Assembly: GCA_013396655.1 (NCBI GenBank)
Contig: WBMV01000852.1
Coordinates: 186,001 to 250,000 of the forward strand
Direction of reading: 5' to 3'
DNA length: 64,000 nt
Source: Campylorhamphus procurvoides
Taxonomy: Eukaryota > Chordata > Aves > Passeriformes > Dendrocolaptidae
Shown: one piece after another, positions 39,801-51,110 of the stretch
Layout: every line of letters starts with the position of its first letter
Position numbering within the stretch: position 1 is the first letter of the stretch
The notes under the pieces: generated by a model
What the model was told of the DNA's origin: nothing
Database searches by the model: none
What the model saw: the letters and a program-made list of their open reading frames with translations, nothing else
Translations under genes and position numbers: made by a program

Positions 39801-42426
39801 TTACTTGCAGAATTCCCAGTGCTTGGGGACTTTTCTGCTCAGAAGCCAATTTCTTTAGGTTTTTCTTTACAAGTATATTTAGCTGCATTAGTTTTTGTCA
39901 CTAGACCTATGGCAACAGGAAATCTCCCTGGAGCTCTCAGAAAAGTCTCAGTGATGGTTGTAGAAGGATTCCTATTGATACTAACAGATTTTGTTCATTT
40001 GATTCCTTCCCTCTTCCTGCCAAACAGGACCAAACCAAACCAAACCAAACCAAACCAATACTTTGGTTTTCTAAGCTTACAATGTTGTGGAAAGCCTCAT
40101 TGGTTGCTGAGAAAGAATGAGGACTTGACTAGTTTTTCAAAGCATAAAAAGTGGCAGCTGGGGAACTGTCAACAGCTAAAACACCAATGAAATACAGATA
40201 TTTTGGTGCTGATCCTACAAAAAGAGATGCCTGAGAGAGATATGTCCAACCTAGGAGGAGGTGATTCCTCTCCAGCAATTGGCCCATTGCAGCACAGTTA
40301 ATATTATGGTGCAATCCCTCAAAAGTCTGTAGTTGTAACACATGTTAGGTGACAAGTTTGTTGATCTACATGCCAATCTTCATGCCTTAACTTTAAAGAA
40401 CAAAATTCCTATGAAAGAGTCATTTAAGGTAAGACATTTCTCTAAAATGCACCACCTGTTTGATATAATGATGGTGCTGGTGAACTTACATGTGTTGAAA
40501 TCACTGCCAGACATTGGTGGATGAGTTTCTCCCACTGGCAACACTTGCTCTGTGTTCACGCCTCTCCTCTGCAGTCCTGAGGCTGCTGTCAGCACTCTCT
40601 TATTTCCATTTTCTTTTCCTCCCTTTCCCCACTGCATTTTATTAATCACTCACAAGGTACGAACAATTCCTTCTGTACAGCTCTACAGGACCACTTGGGA
40701 AATAAACCCACCTGAAGGCTTGACAGGGCCCCTGAATTTACCATGGCTGGTGTGTAGGCATAGAGATACTGCTCCCTATTCCCTGTTTGTGCAGGCAGAG
40801 AGGGACGAGCTCTGCCCAGGGTTTAGGCTGACCAGACACCAGTGAGCCCTGTTTAGCACAACCCTCAGCCCAGGTTAGTAAGCCCCACTGCAAAGCATGC
40901 TGAGAGTCAAAGGCAATGCTAATCACAGAGCACTTGGCTTCCAGCCAGCCCAAAGTGTGGGCAGATATCTCCTCCAAGTGTCTAACCTTGGACCATGACA
41001 GTGTTTTAATGCAGGAGAACATCAGCCTGGGGAAAATGCAATTAAAGAAGAGAATTGCAGAAGTACAGGAAGTTGTTAGATAACCAGTTCCAACTGAAAG
41101 TTCATGGAAACTTGCTGCCAAGCTGGCCTTTTTGTCTTCAAAATATCTGTTGGGGATCAGATTATCCAAAGAGCTGACCAACTCTGCAGCCTTTGCAGAA
41201 AAGTTCAGCAAATGGTCCAGTTCTCCAAAGAATCTCAGGGTCCTGAGAGCAGCTCTGCTGCCTGAAACCAGGAGCACTTTTTCTCAAGCAGATGCCAGCA
41301 GTAATGTCTGACTGGAAACACTGAAGAGTGTATTTTCCTAATTCTCACTGTTGACACATCGATATCTGTTTTTGTTTCACTAGAGTTTGATTTTTTTGTG
41401 ATTATGTGTAATAGTGACTGCAAGAGGAACTGAAGGAGAGGAGGGAAAGGGAAAAGGAAAGAAAAGAAAGTCAAATGTGTCCTTGTGACAAGACAAGCTG
41501 TCCAGCAAATCTTACTACAAAGGAGAGAGATTTTGGAAGGATGAGTCTGATAATGGCCAACAACTGTTCTTTCATCATCGATAGTTAACTCCTTTCATTC
41601 CCCACAAACCACTGCCTTTGTCTATGGACTTCAAACCTCTCCTTCCCTTCCCTTTATTTTATTTTTTTGTGTGTGTGTGTGTTTCCCTGCTCCTCTGGGA
41701 GATCCAGTAACTCATTTATTCCTCTGTCTGCTTCAGCTTGTTCCCTCCAGCAGCACCACTTAAGTGGGCTGGTGAGCTACCAGCTCACTTTCAAGCAGCT
41801 TAACACTCCCAGCTACTGTGCAGTTACACACACATTCATCCTCACCCACGTGTCTGTATAACTAGAAAACATTTCTAACAGCTGGATGCATCATCCAGAT
41901 GTGTCAGAGCTATGTGGGGCAGTGATCTAGCTGGGGCACAGGAGGCACTTGTGTGTGTGTGCTGTCTGGAGAGGGTGCAGGAGGAGTGTGGCCACTGGCT
42001 GGAAGCAGGACACCTGGAAAAAGCATAAAGGCTTCACAGAGGTTGGAGCTGGGACTGCAAACCTGTGGCTGGGGATTAGTGTGTTTTTAAATGTGAGTGT
42101 GCTGACCTCAGAGATGGTCATGGTGTGCTGCTGATGTCCTGAGAATAGGGAAGACTTTGGCCATGGCTATGGCATTGTCCCTCTGCTCTGTTCTGGTATG
42201 GCACTCACTGGCTGGTCTGTGCTCAGTGGAGCAGCAGCTGGGGTTGTGAGGCACAGGGTGGACACCCTTTGCATCCTCCCACTTCTCCAGTGCCAGCACT
42301 GGGGAGAAGCCACAGATCACACTCCTGAAGATAAAACCCATAAGAGACAATCAGCACAGGTGCCATTTACCTTTTCTCATCATGTCTGTAAGATGTAGAG
42401 CTCCGGCCACTGGTCCAAATAAACAT
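27545..42426 (-). CDS. KCNMB2: KCNMB2, BK channel beta-2 subunit (4 coding exons)
   Basis: Auxiliary beta-2 subunit of the BK (KCa1.1, Slo1) potassium channel. In this family it sits in the plasma membrane beside the pore-forming alpha subunit, changes calcium and voltage sensitivity, and blocks the pore with its N-terminus to give fast inactivation. The join of 42426-42371, 36278-36108, 33682-33487 and 27829-27545 (minus strand) totals 708 bases and reads without a break as 235 residues plus TAG, the family length. Seen in the translation: Phe-Ile-Trp at residues 2-4; a charged cytoplasmic segment; TM1 about 47-67; an extracellular loop of about 70-193 with cysteines at 84, 97, 101, 105, 113, 142, 148 and 174; N-glycosylation sequons at 88, 96 and 119; TM2 about 195-217; and a cytoplasmic tail ending Arg-Ile-Asn-Arg. 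All three introns are GT-AG and phases match across junctions. The ATG has A at -3. Paralogues KCNMB1, 3 and 4 lack this N-terminus plus tail combination. Confidence 0.97.
28015..28165 (-). repeat. MIR/CORE-SINE-like ancient repeat
   Basis: Read on the plus strand, the order of words matches the reverse complement of a MIR element: a spaced GTGCTGTTCAAACATTAAT, then a GTGAGATAGGTGAATAT segment, an ATTATTATT run, TTTACACATGCAAAAATAGA (the 'tttacagatgaggaaactga' position), then TTAAGTGGCACACA. The copy is heavily diverged and its edges are approximate. MIR-type SINEs are shared across amniotes, which makes this an old insertion. Confidence 0.5.
31336..31352. promoter_or_regulatory. Everted AGGTCA half-sites (candidate nuclear-receptor element)
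   Basis: The sequence TGACCTTTTGAAGGTCA holds two perfect AGGTCA half-sites pointing outward with a 5-base spacer; the palindromic arms are 7 bases. Everted repeats of this half-site can bind nuclear-receptor dimers, mostly with 6- to 8-base spacers. A single match of this length can arise by chance in 64 kb, and no function is shown. Confidence 0.2.
31605..31650. repeat. 23-base tandem duplication
   Basis: Two adjacent 23-base units, 31605-31627 and 31628-31650, differ at a single base (GAACTGGG versus GAACTTGG) and are followed by the start of a third (CTGA). This is a recent local duplication inside a KCNMB2 intron. Confidence 0.85.
33487..33682 (-). CDS. KCNMB2: KCNMB2 coding exon, extracellular loop
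   Basis: This 196-base exon completes Ser76 and encodes residues 77-141 of the extracellular loop. It contains the sequons Asn-Ala-Ser (88), Asn-Cys-Ser (96) and Asn-Leu-Thr (119), and five cysteines (84, 97, 101, 105, 113) that form disulfides in this family. The stretch Tyr-Pro-Cys-Leu-Gln-Val-Tyr-Val-Asn-Leu is a family signature. The acceptor is TTTTTTTCCTACTTAG; the donor is GAG followed by GTAGGA. The last two residues read Ser-Glu, where my recollection of mammalian KCNMB2 is Gln-Lys. An open frame runs on into intron on both sides, but homology stops sharply at these splice sites. The intron to the TM1 exon is 2,425 bases. Confidence 0.95.
33683..36107 (-). other. KCNMB2: KCNMB2 intron between TM1 and loop exons
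   Basis: This GT-AG intron of 2,425 bases starts GTGAGC at 36107 and ends ACTTAG at 33683 (minus strand). It contains unique AT-leaning sequence with no recognisable repeat or exon. Confidence 0.85.
36108..36278 (-). CDS. KCNMB2: KCNMB2 coding exon, TM1
   Basis: This 171-base exon completes Arg19, encodes residues 20-75, and supplies two bases of Ser76. It carries the cytoplasmic N-terminal helix region (Asn-Ile-Tyr-Gln-Lys-Ile, then Asp-Leu-Leu-Asp-Lys-Arg) and the first transmembrane segment, about residues 47-67, rich in Leu, Met and Ile with a Met-Met-Val-Cys-Ser-Ile-Met-Met core. The acceptor is TTTTCAACCTCAG and the donor is AAG followed by GTGAGC (minus strand). The exon lacks a usable internal start and has no stop in frame. 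A longer Met-initiated frame over the same bases is a shadow. The intron to the previous coding exon is 6,092 bases (36279-42370). Confidence 0.95.
40030..40057. repeat. CCAAA pentamer microsatellite
   Basis: About five and a half perfect copies of CCAAA lie in the large KCNMB2 intron. Confidence 0.95.
41668..41682. repeat. TG dinucleotide microsatellite
   Basis: Seven and a half TG units preceded by a T-rich run. Short, in a KCNMB2 intron. Confidence 0.85.
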
Positions 42427-42481
42427 TTTAGAGGGTTGCCCAGTGTTGGCTCTGCTCGCTGCAGTGGGACGATGGAAGGAC
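42371..42481 (-). CDS. KCNMB2: KCNMB2 exon with start codon (5' UTR plus residues 1-19)
   Basis: Coding runs from the ATG at 42426-42424 to 42371 and encodes the first 18 residues plus two bases of Arg19. It holds the inactivation domain: hydrophobic Phe-Ile-Trp directly after Met, then a Ser/Thr/Arg-rich linker. In the family this tripeptide enters the BK inner pore. The exon ends AAAAG followed by a GTAAAT donor at 42370-42365. The upstream edge at 42481 is inferred from a pyrimidine-rich CCCCCAG acceptor (minus strand), which gives 55 bases of leader in this exon. A second possible acceptor, CTGCAG, lies closer to the ATG, so the UTR boundary is less certain than the coding part. A leader ending here by splicing means at least one more noncoding exon lies at higher coordinates, and I could not identify it. 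Confidence 0.9.
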
Positions 42482-45400
42482 CTGGGGGAAGAGGGATAAT
42501 TTTTGTCACTGCCCATCCAACGTGGCAGACCACATAACATCCAGTGTGCCAAATCCCCTGTGGCCATGCCCAGTGTGCTCTGAAGATGGACTGTTCTTTA
42601 ACTCAAGGTGAGATGTAAAATAATGGGGATGACAGGTCAGAGTGTGAGGAAGGAAAAAAACAATCCCATTAGCTGCACTGGTAAAAGGTGAGGCTGGCTA
42701 ATCAGGCTTAGCTGTGCTCCACGCTGCAAAGGACTTGCACAATGGGCAAGAAATCATCAGTAGTTCAAAAAAAAGGTAATAGCTGCATCCAGTGTTCTTA
42801 TGGCAGTGTTTTGGGGGACAAAACTGTTACTGTTTAAGCACATACACACTTATTACAGATTTTTGGTTGTTTTGTAGCTCTCAGTAAGGTGGGGCTCTGA
42901 GGGAAAGTGTCTGAATGAGCCACAAGTACGAGATGTAAATGCAGCATTTCATGGAAATGTAACTGATGTCTCAAATATGTCTTTTCCCATGGAAAAATTA
43001 CTATCCTGAGGCCATTTGGCCAGACCACTTAGATCCTTGCCCAGGGGCATCTTTGCTTTACCACAGGGTGTGAGACCTGCTGCCTTCTCTCAGGGTCTCA
43101 GACTGTATTTGATGTGCTAGTGGGGCTACAGCTCCCCTCATAGCCCCTCCTAATCTGCTCCTGGTTTCAGTGAGGCTCAGTTAAAAATCTCCATTTCTGA
43201 GAATTGTGCCCTTCCTGTGAGGGCTGTATTTTGCATTATTTCATGGCACAGAACTTTATGTTTTTAATATATTCAGACAAAAGCTTAAGGAAAAAAAGAG
43301 GAAGTATTCCAGATACCAAAGACTTCAATGGTGAATTTTTTATACCCACAGAGCCATTCTTTAACTCACTGAAAAATCAACCTGATGGTTGATGCTGTCA
43401 GCAGAGTAGGCACATGATCTGAAAAAGTCTGTAGTGTCACTATCTACATAATCATGCAAAGGGCTAATTTCAATATTTGCATAGTGGTGAACCAGGAGAA
43501 TACTTAAATACTGTAGAGGTGGCTGCAGGGGAAGACTGACATGCACAGGAGCCAAAATCCATCTGTATGCAGTCAGGCTGATGGGTGTCAAGGGACTGAG
43601 CTCTTCATCTAGAGTCAATCTAAAGCCTCACCAAGGGATCCATGGTGCAGCCCCATGCCAAACTCACACCCCAGCTGGGAAGCTGGCTGGGCAAACTGGC
43701 CAAACTGGTGGCCCTGCCACCTCCTCTCTCCTGGGATCCTGCTTCCAGATTTCCTGCTCAGAAATGCTGGCTTGGGACAGGGATTTGCAGGCAGGGACCT
43801 TGCTTAAGATAAGAGATGGCAATATTTGACAAAGCTTTTGTACTGCATTTGTGAAGAGCAAATTGGAGAAGAAGGTGGTCCCAAAGATGGGAGGAGAAAG
43901 GAGGGGAATCTCCCCCAGCTCTTTCCCTGACTTTGTGGTCATCACTGCAGCCTGAAAGTTGTAAAAGACTCTTCTTTCCTTGCAACCAGAGTAGTTAAGT
44001 ACTGAGGAATAAACAAGATGAAGCACTTCCTCCCTGAAATAACTATAGTCTAGAAGGTGAAGTAGCATCTTCCAGGATCTAATCAATATAGTCACCAACT
44101 CAGTGTTTTCATAGTGATATAGGTCAGAAATTTTAGTTGTAAGACCTTGGGTCTAATCCTCACTCCGATAGGTAAAATTTTCACCCAGTACCTCAGAGAG
44201 CACCACAGGGATCATCCAGCTGGTGTTTCTGCTCTGAGCCACACAGAAGGGCTTAGAGCAACTACCCAAGGGCCTGGAGGCCAGATCGGGTGCTGGACTG
44301 AGCCTGTTCCAGGCTGAGTCCCTTAATGCTGGAAAATAAAATTATATATTTACCACTGCACTCTTCAGAATGTCACACATGAATGGCATAACAGAAAAGC
44401 CTGGCTGGTTGTGCTGCCAGTCTGAGTGGTCCCAGAGCCATGAGGAGATGGTGATGAATGCTATTAGAGAATCTGTTCTTAATTAAGCAAAACTTGGGCA
44501 CACATTAGAAGTGATCAGCAGCTTCTGCCACTTGTCTGAGCCTACAGGGACACCTGGGCAGGGAGGTAGATTTGTAATGTCCAGAGCAAATTGCAGGTGC
44601 ACTGTGGGGGTGAGAGCTGGGTGAGAGTGATCTGTCCCACTGCCAGAGGAGAAAAAGGGATGTCTCTCTTCCCACTGAAGTTGGAGTGATTTCAGACTCC
44701 CTTATATTGCCAGTGCCCTGGAGCAGTCCATATGTGACAACATTAATGCCACTTGCTTCATTAGTTAGGCAATCCAAGCTAACTACCACTGCTTAACACA
44801 CAATTGCACACCTAATTTTGTGTAAAATTGTAACACTGATGACATCATAACAGCTACTTCAGAGGTCAGGAACTAAAGCCCATGGTTAGGCAGGGATTAG
44901 ATGTCACGTAAGAACTTCTTGTGGACCAGTAACAACACAAACTCCCCAAGACCCACCTTCAAAGACTTTTGGAGGATGCATGGCTTAGAATAGTTGCACC
45001 CTACATGACCATGTCCTGCCCCACCAGCTCTGTTAACAAATTTCCATGTTTTTCTGCTCCTCTGGGTTAGTGCAAAGGCAGGATTGGGAATTTGTTCCTT
45101 CCCTGCCCCCCTCTCTCTTTTCTGAGAAAACAAGTGGCACTGCTTCTTTTATTTTTATTTTATTTTTTTTGCCCATTGCCTCTCCGAGTCAGCTGCTGGC
45201 AACTTATTTTTATCATGCAACAAGTAATCAGCCTGTGAAACTCATTACTGCAGGATGTAAGCCTCACATTCAGAGTGTATTGTGCTATTGCTTGAACAGA
45301 CGGAGCCTCTAAAGTCATGGTAATACCTGTTAAAAACAGTGTAGAAGAGATGCTTCAAGCTGCTTTCTGACTATCAGGACTCTGTGGGGGATATTCCTAT

Positions 45401-48400
45401 AGGGCAGGTTATCCACAAAACGCTATACTTGATGTGACTTTTGTTAGAGGTGGGATTCTGGGCTTTCTGCCTGACCTTCCCTGAACATCACTGTCTCCTC
45501 ACTATTTGCCCATCAACACAGTTCCCTCTTGACATGGTTGGCACAGAGGCAGGCAAGGAGACCAAGCCTTGGTTTTTACAAAAAACACCTCATTCTTCAT
45601 GTCTGGATCTATTCTGAATAAAAGCACAAGGTTAAAGAGAGAAACACAGAGTTCAAAGTGCACAATCTCCTGCAAATACACAGGCATGCCATGCTGTCAA
45701 AGTCTGCCCATGGCTGACCCACTCCTCCCACTTTCCCCTTATCTTATCCTCCTCCTGACCATTACCTTCTGGTGGATTTCATGGAACTCACTGAAAACCT
45801 GACAGGATTTCCAGTTTTCCAGCTATAGGAAGATGAAGACTTGAGACAGTTCTTACAAGATTAGAACTACTCTGCCCTGTCCTAAGGAGTATCAGCATGC
45901 CCACCCAACAGCAACCACCTGAGAGAGGATTCAACTTGAAGAAAACATGACAGGCAGCATTTGCTTCAAATTTCTCTGAAAAAAGGTGTAATTCTGAGAG
46001 TGAATTGCAATATTCCTTAGCTGGTACTTTGGGGACAATATTATGTGCTCTGTTGTCCTCATTTTGACCCTGGCCTGGGTGTTCCTCAGGTTTGGGTTTA
46101 TGTCAGGATTGGTATGAAAAATCCCTTAAATTTCAGTAACCACATCTATGAACAACCAAAGAGGGATATTGCAAACCACATTTTTAGAAGGAATGTTGGG
46201 GTTTATATATGTATTTGTTTGTAATTGCCTCTGACCATTTTTATGTTAATCATAGCATTTCTGAGACCTTGGAGAACCTCTTACGGCACCAAACTAATGA
46301 GCTTTGCTCCCCTTATGGCATTTCATTTCCTGGGCAATGTAGCCACTGTAAAAAGAGAAGCACTTGCATTAATTTTACCTCATAAAAGATACCCTAAATC
46401 ATCAAAGGGCAACCAAAACTAAGCATTCACTTAAAGATACCATCACTGACCACCTCAGCTTTGTCTGAATACACCCACATTCAGCACTGACAAGTGCTCT
46501 GGCTGCTTCATCCCAGTGTTTCCCAGCCAGAGCATTCATTTGAACCCCAAGGCAGTTCTCTGTGAACCCCAAAGTTTTCCGGCTGGTCCAAATATTAACC
46601 TCTCCCTGTTCCACCACACAGCTGTCAGTGCCTGTCCATGGACAGACAGAGCAGCTGTTGTTGAGCAAGGGGAGATATTTGGTCTCTCTCATGACTGGAT
46701 AGACCTTTATTTTTTGAGGTGGTCCCACACACCATCACCCATGGGATAAGGAAGAGAGTGAAACCAGGCATCAGAGGCAACCTGCAAGGAGATGGTGGTT
46801 CACTTTGAGGTGAATTAACCGGGTATGGGCAATTAGACTTTATGTCCCAATAGGTCTTATCTGTGCCGATGTCTGATGATAGCATGTTCTCCTATGGCTT
46901 TGATGAGCCAGAAAACAGGGAGAAGTACTGTGGGATGAAGAATAAGGGAGTAAATAAAGGGGCCTGTTGAATTTTGGATGTAAAGTGTAGCCTGCCTGGT
47001 AAGCAGTCCAGCATTCAGGTGCCTTAGAGCATAGTAGAGTTTCCCAGGCAGAGTGGTGGAGGTAACTTCTGTATGAAGATGTTCCTGTCTGATTCAGAAG
47101 ATGATCCAGGGGAGTTTTCCAGTCCTGGTATTGAAAGAATGAAAGAGCTGGACCCAGTACCCTTGTCTGCATCCAAAATGGAAGGGCAGCAAGCACAGAC
47201 TAAGAAAAACAGCAGTAAGCTGACTCACAAAAGAAATGCATCTGCATTAGCAGAAGACAGTCACCACTTAGGGAACATTAAAGGCTCTGGCAGCAGCAGC
47301 TCTAAATTGTGTAGCAACAACAGCAATATCAAATGGTGTATTTCTGCCTCGTGACCACACTCTGCTGCTCCCCAGGCTAATGGGCACAGTGCAGGACAGA
47401 GGGACATAAATTACTGCTCTTGTTGCAGCTTCTCAGGAGCTCCAGCTACACCGACTAATCCAGCTCACAGACGACCTTGAATTTGGGGTTCCTCATTATG
47501 GCAAGGGGAATGTGGACAATGGGCAGCTGGTGCTAATGTACTGACAAGAGTTTAGGAGGACTGATGGCTAATGATGCTTCATTAATGTTTCACCTCTATT
47601 TCTGACCCTTCTCCTAAATGTCCTCAGAGCTCAGAGCTGAGATTTTTAGTTGAATGAAGGAGACATCCTGGACACAGGGTGGTCTTCCTGAGCTCCTCTG
47701 TCACAAGCATGTCTGGGATATTCCACGACCAAAGGCAGGGAATGGGGCTGCCAGTGAAAACTGAAGCCATCACATGGAGATGCAGATTAGCTGTGTGTGG
47801 AATACAGTGACATTTGGGTTTGTTTTCAGAGGCAAAATTTCTTTAAACTTGAAGTCATACTTCACAATTGTTAATTCCCTCTCCCCAGCACATACAGGAG
47901 TAGGAGACATTCAGAAAGGCTAAGGCATCTATATCTCCCTGCTACATGACAATACGCAATATGTTCACACTTCAAAGCTAAATATTCCAATGTAACCTCT
48001 GAATCTTCCAGGTTTCCATTTCATGATGTTTTTCTCTGCAGTGCTGACTTTTCTGTGTTTTGAGAAAGCTTTCAAGCCTTGCTATTTAATGATGCCTTTC
48101 ATCCCTAGACTTCCCCTTTCCCAACAGCTACCTTCCTAGTCCAAGTCCAAATAGCCCACCCACTATGGCTGTAGACTTTATTGTCTTTATTCTTCCTGAT
48201 CTTTTTAACTTCTTTCTCAAATTCTCTTTCTTTTTTGCTTTTTTCCCCAGTGCCTCTTCCTATACATTATTGTCCCAGTGACAACTCATTTTACTCACCT
48301 TTGCCACACTGTGATAGCCTTAATTATTCTGATTTAGTTGATTGAAACAGCAGCTTTTTAAAGAAATTCCTCTGTCTCCAGGGCAGCCACAAAGAAGGGA

Positions 48401-51024
48401 GCTACTGCCTGTCATCACAAGAGGGTCACAACTTCTTTAGTGACATTCTAGTTGCCTTCAAGCAGTCTGACACTCCAGCCTCAACCTCCTCATCTGTACA
48501 AGGGATGTGCTGGTCCCACTGCTGTACCTGGCAGAGGACACTTCCAGGCCATCTCCAGGTAGAGCATCCAGTGAAGGGCCAGGCCTTATTACTACCCTCA
48601 TGTTTTGGTGCTGGGGAGTTTGCAATCCAAGCGCAAGGCAATGCCTCTCTTGGCATGTTGCAGTCACGGGGATCAACATTTGTGAGGAGCAGCTGAGGAT
48701 AATTGTCCCCTTTGCCTGTCAGGATTATGCAAACATTTTTAGCCTTCTGTGCTGAATTTGAATTTACGCAGCAAGTGACACATTGGACAAGCACTTTATT
48801 CATCATCTCAGCTGCTCTCTGGCTTCAGAGAAGGGCATAATCTGCCCGTAAAATGAGCTGGCTCTGGAGGGGGTGCAGCAGTGGCAAGTGCTGGGTCATC
48901 TCTTTGCAACATGCTCCTATCCACTTAAGCCAAGAGAGTTTTACAGGAAGATCTGCTCTGTCAAAGACCAGGTAGTATTACACTGATGAAGAAGGATCCT
49001 GGGGGTAAGGACAAAGGCAATGAAAGTGCTGCACTACCTCACTTGATGCTCTCCTTTAAATCTTAGCACAATTCTCTGCAATTGCAGAGGGATATATCAC
49101 CTTGGGTACCGCACTGCACCACAAGAGCTATATGGCCCTGGACCAGGCTGGCTGGATAAGAGCACGTGGGTGGCAGTGAAGATGTTCTGTGGCTTGTGGT
49201 CAAGCCATGATAAACCAGCGGGAAATGGAGAGAGGGTGGGAGAAAGGAGATGAGGTGAAGGCACATTGCTGCATTGTTTCTCTACTTCCAGGGCTGGGAA
49301 GTTTTTCTAACTCTAGCTCCATGCTGAGATCAGTCTCTTTGATGGTCTTCAGGAGGGAATGACCTTCCCAGATGAGATTTTTTTTTTTGGTACCTACTTG
49401 GCTAAATCTTATATGAGGCTCTTTTGGGCACTAAAAATAGCATTTTTAAGAATAATTGGTTCCACAGTGGGATTTGAACTCCTCTGGCTAAGCAGAAGTT
49501 AAGTGGCTTCTGACTCAACTCCTATGTCCCTGCACCATTGTCATCTCAGGGACCTGGGATTTACATCCCAAACTGTGAAGAAACAGGGTGTTGGCTTTAC
49601 AGGTGAATGGAGGCACAGAGGCCGCTGAGACCTGGTCACAGGCTCCCAGGAACTCTGGGGTGGTTGTAGTGGAAAAAACAGCCTGAAAAATGGTGGACAA
49701 CCACCTTCCACCCAGCGAGGAGGGATGAGAGCCAAGACACGTACAGATTCCCATGTCAGAGAGCAAAGGCAGAGCCTTGCTTTGTGGTTGTGCCAAGTCC
49801 CATCCATGGGGACACCCTGTCCAGCACTGTGCAACTGTGTCTCGGCTTTACAACCCTCCAGAGAAGACCTGATCTGAGAAGTACACAGCTTTTAAATATC
49901 CCTGAAGAGAGAGTTTAATTTCACTGCTAAAATCCTGATGGTGTTGGTTTGTGGGTAGGAGCATGGGGACAGGAAGGGTGATGTGCTGCTGGGGACAAGG
50001 AGGACACCAGCAGCTTTTAGGTAAGCCACGAAGGAGCAGCAGAGTGCATGAGTGATGTGGCTTGGGAAAGAGGTGAGGGCAGAGAAAGATAAACAGACAC
50101 AAAGCAGTACCCAGAGGACAAAGCACAAACAGGCAGGGCAGATACAGCAGGAGTGGCTTTTTTGCCACCTAATTCCTTGAGCGGGTCAATCATCTTTTAT
50201 CTCCTTTGAGTCAGTCCCTGTGCCATCGAGAGCGCTATCCGGAACAAAGCAAAGGCAGAGGCGAGTTAAAACTACTGCCCAGCGGGAAGAGAATGCTCTG
50301 GCACTACTTATTTTTGAGTCTGCATTTGGATTAGCTGTAAAGAGCTATGTGGATAAGCGAGCAGGCAATTACAGCTGGGACGTGCTGCTCATGAATGGAA
50401 ACAGCTCCAATCTGCTCAGGACATATTGAAATTCTAATTCAGTTAGATTCCTTTAGTTACAGCGCTCATCACAGACACTAAAAGAGATGGGTTTAGAAAA
50501 TAAATACAACTCTTATGTTGCCTTTGGTCTGCCTTTCCTTCTCCCCTTTCCCCCCTCCCTTCCTCAGTTATAGAGTGTTGTTTGACTTTATTTTCTGTGG
50601 CAAAAGACAGCAGTCTGCATCCGGTCTTATTAATTTCTGTGAGAACCTAGCAGAGTGCCGTGGCCGGACAGTGTGCTCCAATACAAGACCACTGCTGAGG
50701 TGTCACATGTCACATCTTACTAAAGACCATTACCCTGAGATATCTGTTAATACTGCAAAGGTATAGATGTGACACAGAGATGCAGAGCAAGGACATGATT
50801 TGCAAAAAGCTCTTGCCTGGCTTCACCCCCGGTTCAGACAAGCGCTCCAGCCCCCACTGCTCCTGCAGTAAGCACCTTGGCTCTCTGCTTTGGGTATTGA
50901 TGTAAAGCTACTTCACCAGTGCAGGCAACTGTTTTTGCACTGTGTCTGTGAAGGCCAGTTCATAAAAGATCTGTTCCAAAACAGTGACCAGGGAAGAGCA
51001 CCAGGAGTGCTGGATTGGCCCTGC

Positions 51025-51110
51025 CAATGTGAACTGGAAATTCAAGCAAGTTATTTAACTGTGCTGGTTTAGTTTCCCTAGTTGTCAGTGAACAGTGTTG
51101 TATTAAATCT
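51025..51110 (+). repeat. MIR-like ancient SINE, sense orientation
   Basis: The segment AAGCAAGTTATTTAACTGTG, followed after a few bases by TTTAGTTTCCCTAGTTGTCA, follows the MIR core order 'gcaagttacttaacctctctg ... cagtttcctcatctgt'. It is highly diverged and the flanks are not recognisable. Confidence 0.4.

Larger units (their letters stand above)
36279..42370 (-). other. KCNMB2: KCNMB2 intron between start and TM1 exons
   Basis: This GT-AG intron of 6,092 bases starts GTAAAT at 42370 and ends CCTCAG at 36279 (minus strand). It contains an A13 tract at 36957-36969, an AT-rich block at about 37.8-38.1 kb with the look of conserved noncoding DNA, a CCAAA pentamer array at 40030-40057, a TG microsatellite at about 41668-41682, and a 179-codon minus-strand frame near 40.7-41.3 kb that I cannot relate to any protein. 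Confidence 0.85.

Noticed and set aside
49440..49500. tRNA-like words (GTGGGATTTGAACTC) on the minus strand
   Set aside because: The T-arm-like word stands alone. No acceptor stem, D-arm or anticodon stem could be built. It may be part of an old tRNA-derived SINE, but I cannot delimit one.
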